A stretch of DNA of 64,000 nucleotides from DASPLX01 sp035627375 (GCA_035627375.1 DASPLX010000091.1:49005-113004), one strand, 5' to 3'; counted from the stretch's first letter, positions 36,108-45,451 are shown. Notes: generated from the sequence alone by a model not told the origin. Numbers and translations: made by a program.

Positions 36108-37379
36108 ATGACGATCGCGATACACGTCGAGAATCTTTCGAAGAGATATTTCATTAGACACCGCCGGCAGCGGGTTAATGATACTTTGCGTGATGAATTG
36201 GTCAGTCTCATACGTCACCTTGGCCGCCGCTCCGACCAATCGGAATGCGAGGAATTTTGGTCGCTCAAGGATTTGTCTTTCGAAATTCGACGTGGCGAGC
36301 GGGTCGGCATTATCGGACGCAATGGAGCAGGCAAGTCGACCTTGCTCAAACTGTTGAGCCGGATCACCGAGCCGACCGGCGGCCGCATTTCCATTCATGG
36401 ACGCGTCGCCAGTCTTCTGGAGGTCGGCACAGGGTTTCATCCAGAGCTGACCGGACGCGAGAATATTTATCTCAACGGTGCCATTCTAGGAATGCGACGC
36501 GAGGAGATTCGAAAAAAATTCGATGAAATCGTCGCCTTCGCGGAAGTCGATCAATTTCTCGATACTCCGGTCAAGCGCTATTCTTCCGGGATGTATGTAC
36601 GCCTTGCTTTCGCGATCGCAGCGCACTTGGAACCGGAAATCCTGATCGTCGACGAAGTGTTGGCGGTCGGCGATGTCGCATTTCAGAAGAAATGTATGGC
36701 AAAGATGAGCGTCGCCGGCGAAGAGGGTACCACCGTGCTGTTCGTTTCGCACAATATTGCAGCAATCCAGAGTTTGTGCAGTACGGCCATGTTGTTGAAC
36801 GAAGGTAGCCTGATCGCACACGGTGCCGTCGCGTCGGTAGTTCAGCAATATCACGAATTGACCCAACAACTAGTGGAGATGCCGCTGGAGCAACGGATTG
36901 ATCGCAGCGGCAACGGCATGATCCGTTTCATGTCGGTGACTTTGCAGGACGCGCAAGGCAACGAGATTGGTGCGCTGCATTCGGGGCAATATGTGCGCCT
37001 GCTGTTCCGTTTTACCGCAACTCCGGGCAAATCGCTCAAGAATGTCGTCGTCGCGATGGGGATCGATAATGATCAAGGTGAACGGATAACGTATCTGTGC
37101 AATGAAATGACCGATAGCGCATTTTCGATCGTCCCGGAAGCGACTGCCGGTTTCGCGCTCGAAATCGAGAGGCTGCCATTCGTACAGGGTAGGTATCGCT
37201 ACACCCTTTATTGCTCTGTCGACGGAGAAGTGGCGGACTGGATACAAAATGCGGGTTCATTTTCGGTCGAGGCCGGCGATTTCTACGGAACGGGAAGATT
37301 GCCTCCAGCTGCAAGCAAGGGGCACTTCCTGATACCGCATCGTTTCAAGTTGTCTGATGCGACTTCAATGGCAGCCTAG
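36108..37379 (+). CDS. Polysaccharide ABC transporter ATPase with C-terminal glycan-binding domain (Wzt-type)
   Basis: 423 residues. ATPase half: Walker A GRNGAGKS at 70-77, then RVASLLEVGTGFHPELTGREN. The signature is the degenerate YSSGMYVRLAFAIAAHL, and Walker B ILIVDEVLAVGD precedes the switch His in VSHN. The additional C-terminal beta-sandwich of about 150 residues (from residue about 265) is the Wzt carbohydrate-binding type that recognises the modified end of the finished chain. Such exporters work with chain-terminating modifications such as methylation; methyltransferases lie downstream. Confidence 0.9.
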   Translation: MTIAIHVENLSKRYFIRHRRQRVNDTLRDELVSLIRHLGRRSDQSECEEFWSLKDLSFEIRRGERVGIIGRNGAGKSTLLKLLSRITEPTGGRISIHGRVASLLEVGTGFHPELTGRENIYLNGAILGMRREEIRKKFDEIVAFAEVDQFLDTPVKRYSSGMYVRLAFAIAAHLEPEILIVDEVLAVGDVAFQKKCMAKMSVAGEEGTTVLFVSHNIAAIQSLCSTAMLLNEGSLIAHGAVASVVQQYHELTQQLVEMPLEQRIDRSGNGMIRFMSVTLQDAQGNEIGALHSGQYVRLLFRFTATPGKSLKNVVVAMGIDNDQGERITYLCNEMTDSAFSIVPEATAGFALEIERLPFVQGRYRYTLYCSVDGEVADWIQNAGSFSVEAGDFYGTGRLPPAASKGHFLIPHRFKLSDATSMAA

Positions 37380-37389
37380 GAGAAGTCGC

Positions 37390-39000
37390 ATGTCGAGAAT
37401 GCATGCTTTCACTCCGAGGGCGGATTCGCCGGAGCGGCGTTTACAGCTTGGGGACAAGTACCGTAACGGCGTGCCCGCCACAGGCCTCATGTTGCTGGCG
37501 GTGGTGACCGTCATCGTACAGTTTGCATGGGTGGGGCGCGCCGGCTTCAATCTTTGGGACGAGGGCTTTCTCTGGTATGGGGCGCAACGCGTAATGCTGG
37601 GCGAGGTTCCGATTCGCGACTTCATGGCCTATGATCCCGGTCGTTATTATTGGTCGGCTGTGCTGATGAGTCTCGCAGGGGACAACGGGATCCTGTCGCT
37701 CAGGGCTGCCATTGCGGTGTTCCAGGTAATGGGGATGTTTCTCGCCTTGCTGATGGTGAGCCGCGCATCTCGGAGACCCGATTTCTTGCTGATCGCGATT
37801 GCCGTGGGAGTATTTGTCCTATGGATGTATCCCCGCCATAAGCTTTTCGATATTACGCTCTCGATTGTCTTGGTTGGAGCGTTGATGTATGTGGCTGAGC
37901 GGCCAAGCGTGCGTCGTTGCTTCCTGGCTGGGGTAGTGGTCGGACTGGTGGCATTCTTTGGCCGCAACCATGGCTTCTACGGTGCGGTTGGAAGTGCGGC
38001 GGCGCTATCGTATTTTATATATGTCGAGCGCGAAATAGACAGCCCGGTCTCGACCTTCGGATGGTGGATCGTTGGTATCGGCGTCGGTTACGTGCCGCTG
38101 ATATTGATGTTGGCGCTCATCCCCGGATTTGCCGAAGCGTTCATCGAGAGCGTTAGATTTCTTTTCGAAGTCAAGGCAACGAATCTTCCGTTGCCGGTGC
38201 CGTGGCCATGGTCCGCGTCATTCGACAAGCTTTCATGGCTTGAGTCCTTGCGCGGTATTCTGATCGGATCGTTCTTTATTGCCGTACTTGCGTTCGGCGT
38301 GATCGGCCTGATTTTCCTGTTCGGAGTCGGACGGCGCGGTGATCGGCCCTCGCCGATCGTGACAGCTTCGATTTTCATGGCGCTGCCATATGCACATTAT
38401 GCTTTTTCGCGCGCCGATGTCGACCACCTCGCTCAAGGAATCTTTCCTTTTCTGATTGGTATGTTCGGCCTATTTTCCAAAAGCGAGGTGCGCTTTAGGA
38501 ACATCTTCGCATTGGCGCTGCTTGTCGCAAGCGCGCTTGTCATGCTTCCACTGCATTCGAGCCGCCAGATGGCGGTAAAAGATTGGGTGGAAGCCACGGT
38601 CGGCAAGGATAGGCTGAAGGTCGAGCCTGCCGTTTTCAAAGATCTGGCGTTACTCGAAAGGCTTTCAAACGTTTATTCTCCAGAACGACAAACTTTCATC
38701 GCCGCGCCGTTCTGGCCGGGGGCTTATGCGGTTTTGGAACGAAAGGCACCTATGTGGGAAATCTATGCGTTGTTTCCTCGTAGCGCAGAATTTCAACTTG
38801 CCGAAATCGAACGCATTAAAAGGGCCGATCCCAAGTGGGCGATTATCATGGATATTCCCTTGGACGGTAGGGACGACTTGCGCTTCAAGAATACGCATCC
38901 GATCCTCGACAAATACATACGGGACAATTTTCTGCCTGTGAGCGGCATGTCAACAACCAATTCGCTTCGGATATATGAAAGCAGGAAATCGGTTGAATAA
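37390..39000 (+). CDS. GT-C type membrane glycosyltransferase (PMT-like)
   Basis: 536 residues from ATG 37390 (AGGAG seven bases upstream). About ten hydrophobic helices. The first periplasmic loop contains the acidic NLWDEGFLWYGAQRVMLGEVP and then FMAYDPGRYYW, as in lipid-phosphate-sugar-dependent GT-C enzymes (PMT/ArnT fold). A soluble C-terminal part of about 120 residues follows. Likely transfers a sugar from undecaprenyl phosphate on the periplasmic face; acceptor unknown. Works plausibly with the GT2 at 39718 and the flippase at 43018. Confidence 0.72.
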   Translation: MSRMHAFTPRADSPERRLQLGDKYRNGVPATGLMLLAVVTVIVQFAWVGRAGFNLWDEGFLWYGAQRVMLGEVPIRDFMAYDPGRYYWSAVLMSLAGDNGILSLRAAIAVFQVMGMFLALLMVSRASRRPDFLLIAIAVGVFVLWMYPRHKLFDITLSIVLVGALMYVAERPSVRRCFLAGVVVGLVAFFGRNHGFYGAVGSAAALSYFIYVEREIDSPVSTFGWWIVGIGVGYVPLILMLALIPGFAEAFIESVRFLFEVKATNLPLPVPWPWSASFDKLSWLESLRGILIGSFFIAVLAFGVIGLIFLFGVGRRGDRPSPIVTASIFMALPYAHYAFSRADVDHLAQGIFPFLIGMFGLFSKSEVRFRNIFALALLVASALVMLPLHSSRQMAVKDWVEATVGKDRLKVEPAVFKDLALLERLSNVYSPERQTFIAAPFWPGAYAVLERKAPMWEIYALFPRSAEFQLAEIERIKRADPKWAIIMDIPLDGRDDLRFKNTHPILDKYIRDNFLPVSGMSTTNSLRIYESRKSVE

Positions 39001-39688
39001 GCGGATCGCAATTGTGCAATCGAATTACATCCCGTGGAAAGGATATTTCGATCTAATCGCGGCCGTGGACGAGTTCATTCTCTATGACGATGCTCAGTTT
39101 ACGGTCAGGGATTGGCGCAATCGAAACAAGATAAAGACACCCAAGGGTAGCGAGTGGATGACGATTCCAGTCGGGGCCGATAGAAATCGGCGTATTCGAG
39201 ATGTCACGGTTCCGGCAAGCGGATGGCAAAGGAAACATTGGAAGACTCTCGAGGCAAATTATCGCCATGCGCCGTTTTTCGAAGAAATTGCAATTATTCT
39301 ATGGCCGTTGTATTTGCGTGATTATGCAAATTTATCAGTCCTCAATCGTGATTTCATCGAGGCGGTGTGCAGGTATCTGGGCATCACCACAGAGATAACG
39401 AACTCGTGGGATTACAATCTTACGGGCGGCAAGACCGAACGTCTTGTCGGCCTTTGTCGACAGAGCGGCGCGACCGAATACATTTCCGGGCCGTCAGCAA
39501 AAGACTACATTGAAGAAGAACAGTTTTTGAACCAAGAAATAAGCCTGACATGGTTCGACTATGTCGGCTATCCGAAATACCCTCAGCTGTGGGGAGAATT
39601 CACTCATGAGGTGAGCATCGTCGACCTCCTTTTCAATTGTGGTAAAGCGTCTCCGAATTACATGAAATTCGTTCGTCCGAAAATTTGA
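38993..39688 (+). CDS. WbqC-like family protein
   Basis: About 231 residues. IAIVQSNYIPWKGYFDLI, then DEFILYDDAQFTVRDWRNRNKIKT and GSEWMTIPV are diagnostic of the WbqC family, found in O-antigen clusters. The biochemical role is unproven; it is thought to act in amino-sugar modification. Start: TTG 38993 is preceded by AGGA at 7 bases; ATG 38975 overlaps the previous gene by 26 bases and is the alternative. Confidence 0.85.
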   Translation: MNKRIAIVQSNYIPWKGYFDLIAAVDEFILYDDAQFTVRDWRNRNKIKTPKGSEWMTIPVGADRNRRIRDVTVPASGWQRKHWKTLEANYRHAPFFEEIAIILWPLYLRDYANLSVLNRDFIEAVCRYLGITTEITNSWDYNLTGGKTERLVGLCRQSGATEYISGPSAKDYIEEEQFLNQEISLTWFDYVGYPKYPQLWGEFTHEVSIVDLLFNCGKASPNYMKFVRPKI

Positions 39689-39717
39689 TTGGTGTTCATT
39701 CACTCGATACTCAAACC

Positions 39718-40656
39718 ATGCAATATTCCATCATCGTGCCAATCTACCACGACGGTTATCTTGCTCCGGCGCTGTGCGTCGAAATGGAGCATGTATTTCG
39801 TACCTATCTGGGACAGGACGCGTTGCAAGGCGAGGTAGAGCTTATCTTTGTGAACGATGGGAGTAGGGACGAATCGCTTTCCACCTTGCTTGATCTGAAG
39901 AAGAACCATGAATTCGTCCGCGTGATCGATTTGTCACGAAATTTCGGTCAGCATGCCGCCATCGCCTGCGGCCTTCGCGAGGCGCGCGGAGAAATCGTGT
40001 TGCGGATGAATGTGGACATGCAGGATCCGCCGCATGAAATACCAAGGCTGATTGACACCATGAGGTCCGGGGATTTTGATCTTGTCGTCGGCCAGTACGC
40101 GGTTCGCAGAAGCCCGCTCGCCGACAGAATAACGGCGTACTTGTATGTACTTCTGTTCCGCTTGTTGACGGGATTCGATGCCCCGCAAAATACGTCTCCG
40201 CTACGCGCCATGAACCGAAAGTTCGTCGATGTATATAACGCTTTAACTGAGAAATCAAGGTTCCCTCAAGGTCTGGATCAATGGCTTGGCTTTAGGCACA
40301 AGTACATTGAAATCGAACATCGTGAACGGTGTGACAAGAAATCTTCTTATACGTTTTGGTCGCGTCTGAAACTGGCTCTCGAAGGCATGCTTTATTTTTC
40401 CGATCGGCCGCTGGAATTGGTGGCGTCCGGTGGATTTGTCCTGGCATTTGCCGGACTGATGCTGGCACTTTATATTGTTATCGAAAAAATGCTTGGAATG
40501 GATTATTTGCCGGGTTACGCCTCGCTTGCCTCGTTGGGATTGATCGCCTTCGGCGTTCAACTTGGTTGCATGGGGATCGTCGGCTTGTATATCGGGCGAA
40601 TATTCAAGGAAGTACAAAACAGACCGCTTTATGTAATTCGGTCGAAATTCTACTAA
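39718..40656 (+). CDS. GT2 glycosyltransferase with C-terminal membrane helices (ArnC/GtrB/DPM-like)
   Basis: 312 residues from ATG 39718. GT-A domain: YSIIVPIYHDG, LIFVNDGSRDES, SRNFGQHAAIACGLREARG, then the metal/donor motif MNVDMQDPPHEIPRL. Two C-terminal helices (LELVASGGFVLAFAGLMLALY and ASLASLGLIAFGVQLGCMGIVGLYIGRI) and the ending EVQNRPLYVIR are typical of enzymes that load a sugar on undecaprenyl phosphate. Likely supplies the donor for a GT-C enzyme. Confidence 0.9.
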   Translation: MQYSIIVPIYHDGYLAPALCVEMEHVFRTYLGQDALQGEVELIFVNDGSRDESLSTLLDLKKNHEFVRVIDLSRNFGQHAAIACGLREARGEIVLRMNVDMQDPPHEIPRLIDTMRSGDFDLVVGQYAVRRSPLADRITAYLYVLLFRLLTGFDAPQNTSPLRAMNRKFVDVYNALTEKSRFPQGLDQWLGFRHKYIEIEHRERCDKKSSYTFWSRLKLALEGMLYFSDRPLELVASGGFVLAFAGLMLALYIVIEKMLGMDYLPGYASLASLGLIAFGVQLGCMGIVGLYIGRIFKEVQNRPLYVIRSKFY

Positions 40657-40684
40657 CAGTTGCGCTTGTCTTCGGAGTCCAGCA

Positions 40685-41461
40685 ATGAGTCAGGGCCATG
40701 AATCCGCAGTAATGAGTTACTCCTCCGACCAAAGTATCGATGCGCGGATGGAGATCTTCCGGTTGATGAATTCATATCAGGCGACCGACGAGGAAAAGGA
40801 GCGATCGTTAGGGTTGTTTCTCAGAGGATCGTTGCTGGCGCGAATTTTCGCTATTGCCGACATCTATAGGAAGATCGTAGATATACCCGGCTCCATTCTT
40901 GATGTCGGAACATGGAGGGGGCAGACTGCGGTCGTGTGTGAAAACCTGCGGGCTATCTTCGAACCTTTGCATTTCAATCGTCGTATTGTTTGCTTCGATA
41001 CGTTCGAAGGCTACAAGGGATTTTCCGACAAGGACAAGGCGACCGAATTGCATCGCGACGGTACTTATTCGTTGTCCGGTTCCGGTTATGCGGATTTCCT
41101 GCGGCAGTTGCTGGTTTTGCATGAGAAGAGCAATGCCATGGGCCATAATCATGGGAAGCACAAGGTCATCCCGGGGGACTGCAGGCAAACTCTACCGCAG
41201 TTCTTCGGTGAAAATCCCAATGAATATGTGGCGCTGGCTTTCTTTGACGTGAATTCCTATGTTCCCACGCTCGAAGCCTTCGAACAGATTCATGCGCGCC
41301 TCGTACCGGGCGGTATCGCCGCATTTTGGCAGTTGAGTAGAGATACGATTCCCGCCGAAGCGCGGGTCTATGCGGAAAAGATATTGCCTAAATATCGACA
41401 TACACTTCATCGCAGCGCAACTTATCCGGGACTTTGTTATCTGGTAAAACTGCCGGATTGA
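40685..41461 (+). CDS. TylF/MycF-like SAM-dependent O-methyltransferase
   Basis: 258 residues. GSILDVGTWRGQTAVVCENL is the SAM-binding loop; RRIVCFDTFEGYKGF and VIPGDCRQTLPQFF follow as in the TylF (macrocin O-methyltransferase) family, which is Mg-dependent and acts on sugar hydroxyls. The AFFDVNSY segment replaces the usual D-D metal pair (Asp then Asn), so metal dependence should be checked. Probably methylates a sugar of the polymer or its terminus. SD GGAG upstream of the ATG. Confidence 0.78.
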   Translation: MSQGHESAVMSYSSDQSIDARMEIFRLMNSYQATDEEKERSLGLFLRGSLLARIFAIADIYRKIVDIPGSILDVGTWRGQTAVVCENLRAIFEPLHFNRRIVCFDTFEGYKGFSDKDKATELHRDGTYSLSGSGYADFLRQLLVLHEKSNAMGHNHGKHKVIPGDCRQTLPQFFGENPNEYVALAFFDVNSYVPTLEAFEQIHARLVPGGIAAFWQLSRDTIPAEARVYAEKILPKYRHTLHRSATYPGLCYLVKLPD

Positions 41462-41542
41462 TTTTCACCGTCATTCCGGAGCAGTGCCGCGCAAGGGGCG
41501 GTCACGAGGCAATGGCGTCGGAATCGAAGGAGAGCATACATT

Positions 41543-42991
41543 GTGCATTCGATAATTATAGGAAATGGCATCCTCGGAATGACGATCGCCTTCCGCTTGG
41601 CGAAACGCGCCGCGGCTGGGGATCGGATCACTATTGTCGGTAAGTCGACGCGCCCCGGGTCGGCGACGCTGGCTGCCGCCGCGATGCTGAATTCGTTCGC
41701 CGAAATCGAAGCCGGCTCGCTCGAATCCGACTTCGATAAATATCGATTCGAACTCAGTCATCTTGCGACACGCATGTGGCCAAAATTCATTTCCGATATC
41801 ATCGCTGTGGCGGGAAGCAGATTGCCGGCCGGTTGCGCCAAATGCGAAGGGCCGTGCGGCTGTTGTTTTGATTCCGGCACCTATATCGTCAACAATACCG
41901 CGGCGGACGATCTCGACGATGAAAATTTCGATGCCATCGTCGCGGCGCTCGAAGCATTCGACGAACCTTTTGATTATGTGCGTCCACGTGACATTCCCAA
42001 CTACATGCCGGAACAACGTCATCGGGCGGCGCGCGCCCTTTATATCCCCAACGAGGGATGGCTCAATCCCCGGTTAGTGATCGAGGCGCTTGACGCCGCA
42101 CTATCGACGTTTCCACAAGTGACGTTTGTCGATGCCGATGCCGATCGCCTGCTTAAGGGAAGTGCGTCCGTAGAAGCCGTGGTGCTGGCTGACGGCGAAG
42201 TCATCGAGGGCGACAAATTTGTGCTCGCCACGGGGGCGACGATTACCGACATGCTCGCCAGAAGCTCGCTTGGCATAGATGTGCAACGTGTCTTTTACGG
42301 CGTTGGAGTATCCATCGAGATCAAGAGTGCGGATTTTCCGCATCAGAAGTGCATTCGTACGCCAAATCGCGGCTTGGCATGCGGAATCTATACTGTGCCT
42401 TACTTCATGGGGCCGGGCGAGCCCAATGATCACATTCTTATCGGCGCGAGCAACTTCATCTCTCCGACTCCTTGCGATTACGGTCGATTGACCAGCATCG
42501 AGTCATTGATGCGTGGTGCGATGGAGCAAATAAACGCGAATTTCTACAGGGCCGATCTGGTGCGCGTGAATGTCGGTTGGCGGCCGACGAGCCAAGACAC
42601 GCAGCCTTTGCTCGGGAAGACTTCCATCGGAAATTTGGTGATTGCAAGCGGCACCAAGCGCGACGGCTTTCATCTATCGCCGCTTATTTCCGAGAGAATT
42701 GCGGCAATGATGCATGACGAACCTGTGGACGAACGGTTTTCATGGTTTGCGCCGGAACGGGAGCCGCTCAGGCTTCTGACCCGTGAGCAGGCGATCGAGA
42801 AGGCGGTTCGGCATTTAATGAACGCTTCGTATCAACATGGCTTCATACCTCCCAAGAATCGTATGCCTGAGCAATTGAGACGAATGCACAAGGAGAATCT
42901 GGAGCGCTTGCATGATCAGGTCGGCGCGTACGATTGGGGCATTCCTCCGGAGATGCTCGACATGTACCGCTATGGGCACGCAATCATATAG
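41543..42991 (+). CDS. FAD-dependent oxidoreductase (DAO family) with a Cys-rich segment
   Basis: 482 residues from GTG 41543, supported by AAGGAGAG about 8 bases upstream. N-terminal dinucleotide-binding GNGILGMTIAFRLAKR (motif G7/G9/G12). A DAO-type substrate half follows, with FVLATGATI and a C-terminal VNVGWRPTSQDTQPLLGKT then GTKRDGFHLSPLISERIA, which resemble glycine/sarcosine oxidase-like enzymes. Five Cys residues cluster at 98-108 (CAKCEGPCGCC), unusual for the family and a possible metal or Fe-S site. Role in a glycan cluster unknown; amino-sugar or amino-acid substituent oxidation is one idea. Confidence 0.75.
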   Translation: MHSIIIGNGILGMTIAFRLAKRAAAGDRITIVGKSTRPGSATLAAAAMLNSFAEIEAGSLESDFDKYRFELSHLATRMWPKFISDIIAVAGSRLPAGCAKCEGPCGCCFDSGTYIVNNTAADDLDDENFDAIVAALEAFDEPFDYVRPRDIPNYMPEQRHRAARALYIPNEGWLNPRLVIEALDAALSTFPQVTFVDADADRLLKGSASVEAVVLADGEVIEGDKFVLATGATITDMLARSSLGIDVQRVFYGVGVSIEIKSADFPHQKCIRTPNRGLACGIYTVPYFMGPGEPNDHILIGASNFISPTPCDYGRLTSIESLMRGAMEQINANFYRADLVRVNVGWRPTSQDTQPLLGKTSIGNLVIASGTKRDGFHLSPLISERIAAMMHDEPVDERFSWFAPEREPLRLLTREQAIEKAVRHLMNASYQHGFIPPKNRMPEQLRRMHKENLERLHDQVGAYDWGIPPEMLDMYRYGHAII

Positions 42992-43017
42992 TCTTTGCGA
43001 AACATGTAATCGCGAAT

Positions 43018-43380
43018 ATGAGCTATGTCTATGTAATGATCACGATTCTGCTGACGGTCTATGGACAGATGATCGTCAAGTGGCGAGTGATGCAGGCAGG
43101 GCAGTTTCCCGATACGGCGGCAGCGAAGATCAGCTTTCTGCTGTCGCTTTTATTCACGCCCTGGATTCTGAGCGTTTTCGTTGCTACTTTCGTTGCCGGA
43201 CTCTGCTGGATGGCAGCGATGACCAAGCTAGGGTTAAGCCATGCCTATCCCTTTGTCAGTCTCACGTTTGTACTGGTTGCGGTCTTGAGCGCATTCTTTT
43301 TCAATGAATCACTCAGTTTTCTAAGAATTTTAGGCCTTGTGCTCATTGTGGCAGGGGTTATCGTCGGTAGTCAGGGATGA
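43018..43380 (+). CDS. EmrE-like small membrane protein, probable lipid-linked sugar flippase subunit
   Basis: 120 residues from ATG 43018, with four helices (starting MSYVYVMITILLTVYGQMIVKW, ending LGLVLIVAGVIVGSQ). The GLSHAYPFVSLTFVLVAVLSAFFFNESLSFLRILG stretch is typical of DMT/ArnE-like proteins. ArnE/ArnF proteins flip undecaprenyl-phosphate-sugar; with the GT2 at 39718 and the GT-C at 37390 this would complete a three-part system. Stop overlaps the next gene (ATGA). Confidence 0.8.
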   Translation: MSYVYVMITILLTVYGQMIVKWRVMQAGQFPDTAAAKISFLLSLLFTPWILSVFVATFVAGLCWMAAMTKLGLSHAYPFVSLTFVLVAVLSAFFFNESLSFLRILGLVLIVAGVIVGSQG

Positions 43381-44237
43381 GACGCTGCATCAAATGCGGT
43401 GCTGGTTTCGAGGGGACATGGACTTGCCCGGCGTGCGGGTTTTCTCCGCCTGAAATCAAAGGGTTTCTGGCATTCGCACCGGAACTGTCGCTGCGATCGT
43501 CGTCGGGCTTTGATCAATCGGAATTCGAAGAGCTTGGTGAACTGGAGGAGCGCTATTTTTGGTTTCGGTCGAGAAGTCGGCTGATTGCGTCGGTAGTCAA
43601 TGCCTATTTTTCCGATGCTCGAACCTATTTTGAAATCGGATGTGGCACAGGATATGTATTGCAGGAGGTATCTAAGGAGTGCCCCAATCTGGCACTGAAC
43701 GCAAGCGAGATATCCGTGGATGGATTGCCGATCGCCGCCGGTCGAACCCCGCGCGCCGCGTTCTACCAGATGGATGCGAAACAATTGCCGTTTCAGGGCG
43801 AGTTCGATGTAATTGGCGCTTTTGATGTACTAGAGCATATTGACGACGACTGCTTGGTGTTGAGGCAGATCCACGGAGCTCTTCGCAATGGAGGCGGTAT
43901 GATCTTGACGGTGCCCCAGCATGCTTTCCTGTGGACCCGAAGGGACGAGGCTGCCGGCCACTTCCGTCGTTATGGCCGGACTGAACTGGTGACGAAGGTG
44001 CGCGAAGCCGGGTTTGAAGTTGTGGCAGTGACATCCTTCGTGGCATTGTTGTTGCCGTTGCTGATCGCGTCCCGTTTGTTAGGCAAGTCGGGGGCGGATG
44101 AGGTGCGGGAATTCAAGATAGGCAGATCTGCGAATGCATTGCTTGGGGTGATCATGTGGATCGAGCGCCTGATGATACGCGCTGGCCTTAGCTTTCCTGC
44201 AGGTGGTTCGCTATTGCTGGCGGCCAGAAAGGGCTGA
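43377..44237 (+). CDS. Class I SAM-dependent methyltransferase with N-terminal zinc ribbon
   Basis: 286 residues. N-terminal CIKCGAGFEGTWTCPACGF is a four-Cys zinc ribbon. The SAM domain has YFEIGCGTGYVLQEV, then FDVIGAFDVLEHIDDD and GGGMILTVPQHAFLWTRRD. A hydrophobic segment VVAVTSFVALLLPLLIASRLL near the C-terminus may anchor it to the membrane. Typical of polysaccharide clusters; acceptor not identifiable. Translationally coupled to the flippase gene. Confidence 0.85.
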   Translation: MRRCIKCGAGFEGTWTCPACGFSPPEIKGFLAFAPELSLRSSSGFDQSEFEELGELEERYFWFRSRSRLIASVVNAYFSDARTYFEIGCGTGYVLQEVSKECPNLALNASEISVDGLPIAAGRTPRAAFYQMDAKQLPFQGEFDVIGAFDVLEHIDDDCLVLRQIHGALRNGGGMILTVPQHAFLWTRRDEAAGHFRRYGRTELVTKVREAGFEVVAVTSFVALLLPLLIASRLLGKSGADEVREFKIGRSANALLGVIMWIERLMIRAGLSFPAGGSLLLAARKG

Positions 44238-44292
44238 GTGCGTTTGTCGACCGGTTTCATAAATTCCGTACACGATACAACAGGCGAATGCG

Positions 44293-45435
44293 TTGAAAGA
44301 AGATCGAATAATCCCCTTCAACCGGCCTTACATGACCGGCAAGGAACTCGCTTATATTGCCGAGGCCCGCGCTTGCGGACAACTCGCCGGGGACGGTCCC
44401 TTTACCAAGCAATGCCACGCCTGGTTGGAAGCCAGGACAGGCTCGGGCAAAGCGCTTCTGACGCATTCCTGCACGGCGGCGCTGGAGATGGCCGCATTGC
44501 TCGTGAAACTCGAGCCGGGCGACGAAGTGATCATGCCGTCATACACCTTCGTATCGACCGCCAATGCCTTCGTGTTGCGGGGAGCCGTTCCCGTTTTCGT
44601 CGACATTCGTGAAGATACCTTGAATATCGACGAGCATCTGGTCGCCCAAGCGATCTCATCGCGTACGCGGGCCATTGTGCCGGTACATTATGCCGGCGTG
44701 GCATGCGAGATGGATACAATCATGGAAATCGCCAAGAGCCATCGATTGATGGTCATCGAAGATGCGGCGCAAGGTTTGACGGCAAGCTATAAAGGGCGCG
44801 CGCTGGGAGGTATTGGCCATCTGGGAGCCTATAGCTTTCATGAAACCAAGAACGTGATTTCAGGAGAGGGTGGAGCTTTGCTCGTCAATCGCTCCGATTT
44901 GGCGGAGATGGCGGAAATCCATCGGGAGAAGGGGACCGACCGCAGTCGTTTTTTTCGCGGCCAAGTCGATAAATATACCTGGCAGGAGGTTGGGTCGTCC
45001 TACCTGCCAGGAGAATTGACTGCGGCGTTTCTATGGGCGCAGTTGCAGGAGGCAGAGCGCATCACGGAAGGAAGATTGGAGTCCTGGCGATGCTATCACG
45101 ACCTGCTGGAGCCGCTGGAAGAGGCCGGATTGTTGCGGAGGCCGGTCGTGCCTCGCGAGTGTCGCCACAACGCCCATATGTACTATATCCTGCTGCCGAA
45201 AGGAATAGATCGCCAACATGTGCTCGACGAATTGAAGAAGAGGCAGATTTTCGCAGTATTCCATTACGTTCCCCTGCACTCTTCTCCGGCCGGACGACGC
45301 TACGCGAAGACGCTGGGAGAATTGTCCGTCACCGATGCGATATCGGAGCGCTTGATTCGTCTTCCTCTATGGATGGGGATATCGACTGAGCAGCAGGCCC
45401 GGGTCGTTGACGCGCTGTCCGCTATCTTGAAGTAA
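44293..45435 (+). CDS. wecE: dTDP-4-amino-4,6-dideoxygalactose transaminase (WecE/RffA-type)
   Basis: PLP enzyme of the DegT/DnrJ/EryC1 family that aminates dTDP-4-keto-6-deoxyglucose. 380 residues. NRPYMTGKELAYIAEA at the start, VIEDAAQGLTASYKGRALG, and the PLP lysine K186 in SFHETKN, which is the WecE form of the motif. FAVFHYVPLHSSPAGRRY is also diagnostic. No ATG is available; TTG at 44293 with AGGCG upstream is the best start. Predicts a 4-amino-4,6-dideoxy sugar in the glycan; the dTDP-sugar genes rmlAB are not in the window. Confidence 0.9.
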   Translation: MKEDRIIPFNRPYMTGKELAYIAEARACGQLAGDGPFTKQCHAWLEARTGSGKALLTHSCTAALEMAALLVKLEPGDEVIMPSYTFVSTANAFVLRGAVPVFVDIREDTLNIDEHLVAQAISSRTRAIVPVHYAGVACEMDTIMEIAKSHRLMVIEDAAQGLTASYKGRALGGIGHLGAYSFHETKNVISGEGGALLVNRSDLAEMAEIHREKGTDRSRFFRGQVDKYTWQEVGSSYLPGELTAAFLWAQLQEAERITEGRLESWRCYHDLLEPLEEAGLLRRPVVPRECRHNAHMYYILLPKGIDRQHVLDELKKRQIFAVFHYVPLHSSPAGRRYAKTLGELSVTDAISERLIRLPLWMGISTEQQARVVDALSAILK

Positions 45436-45451
45436 CGCCTTGCCACATCCT

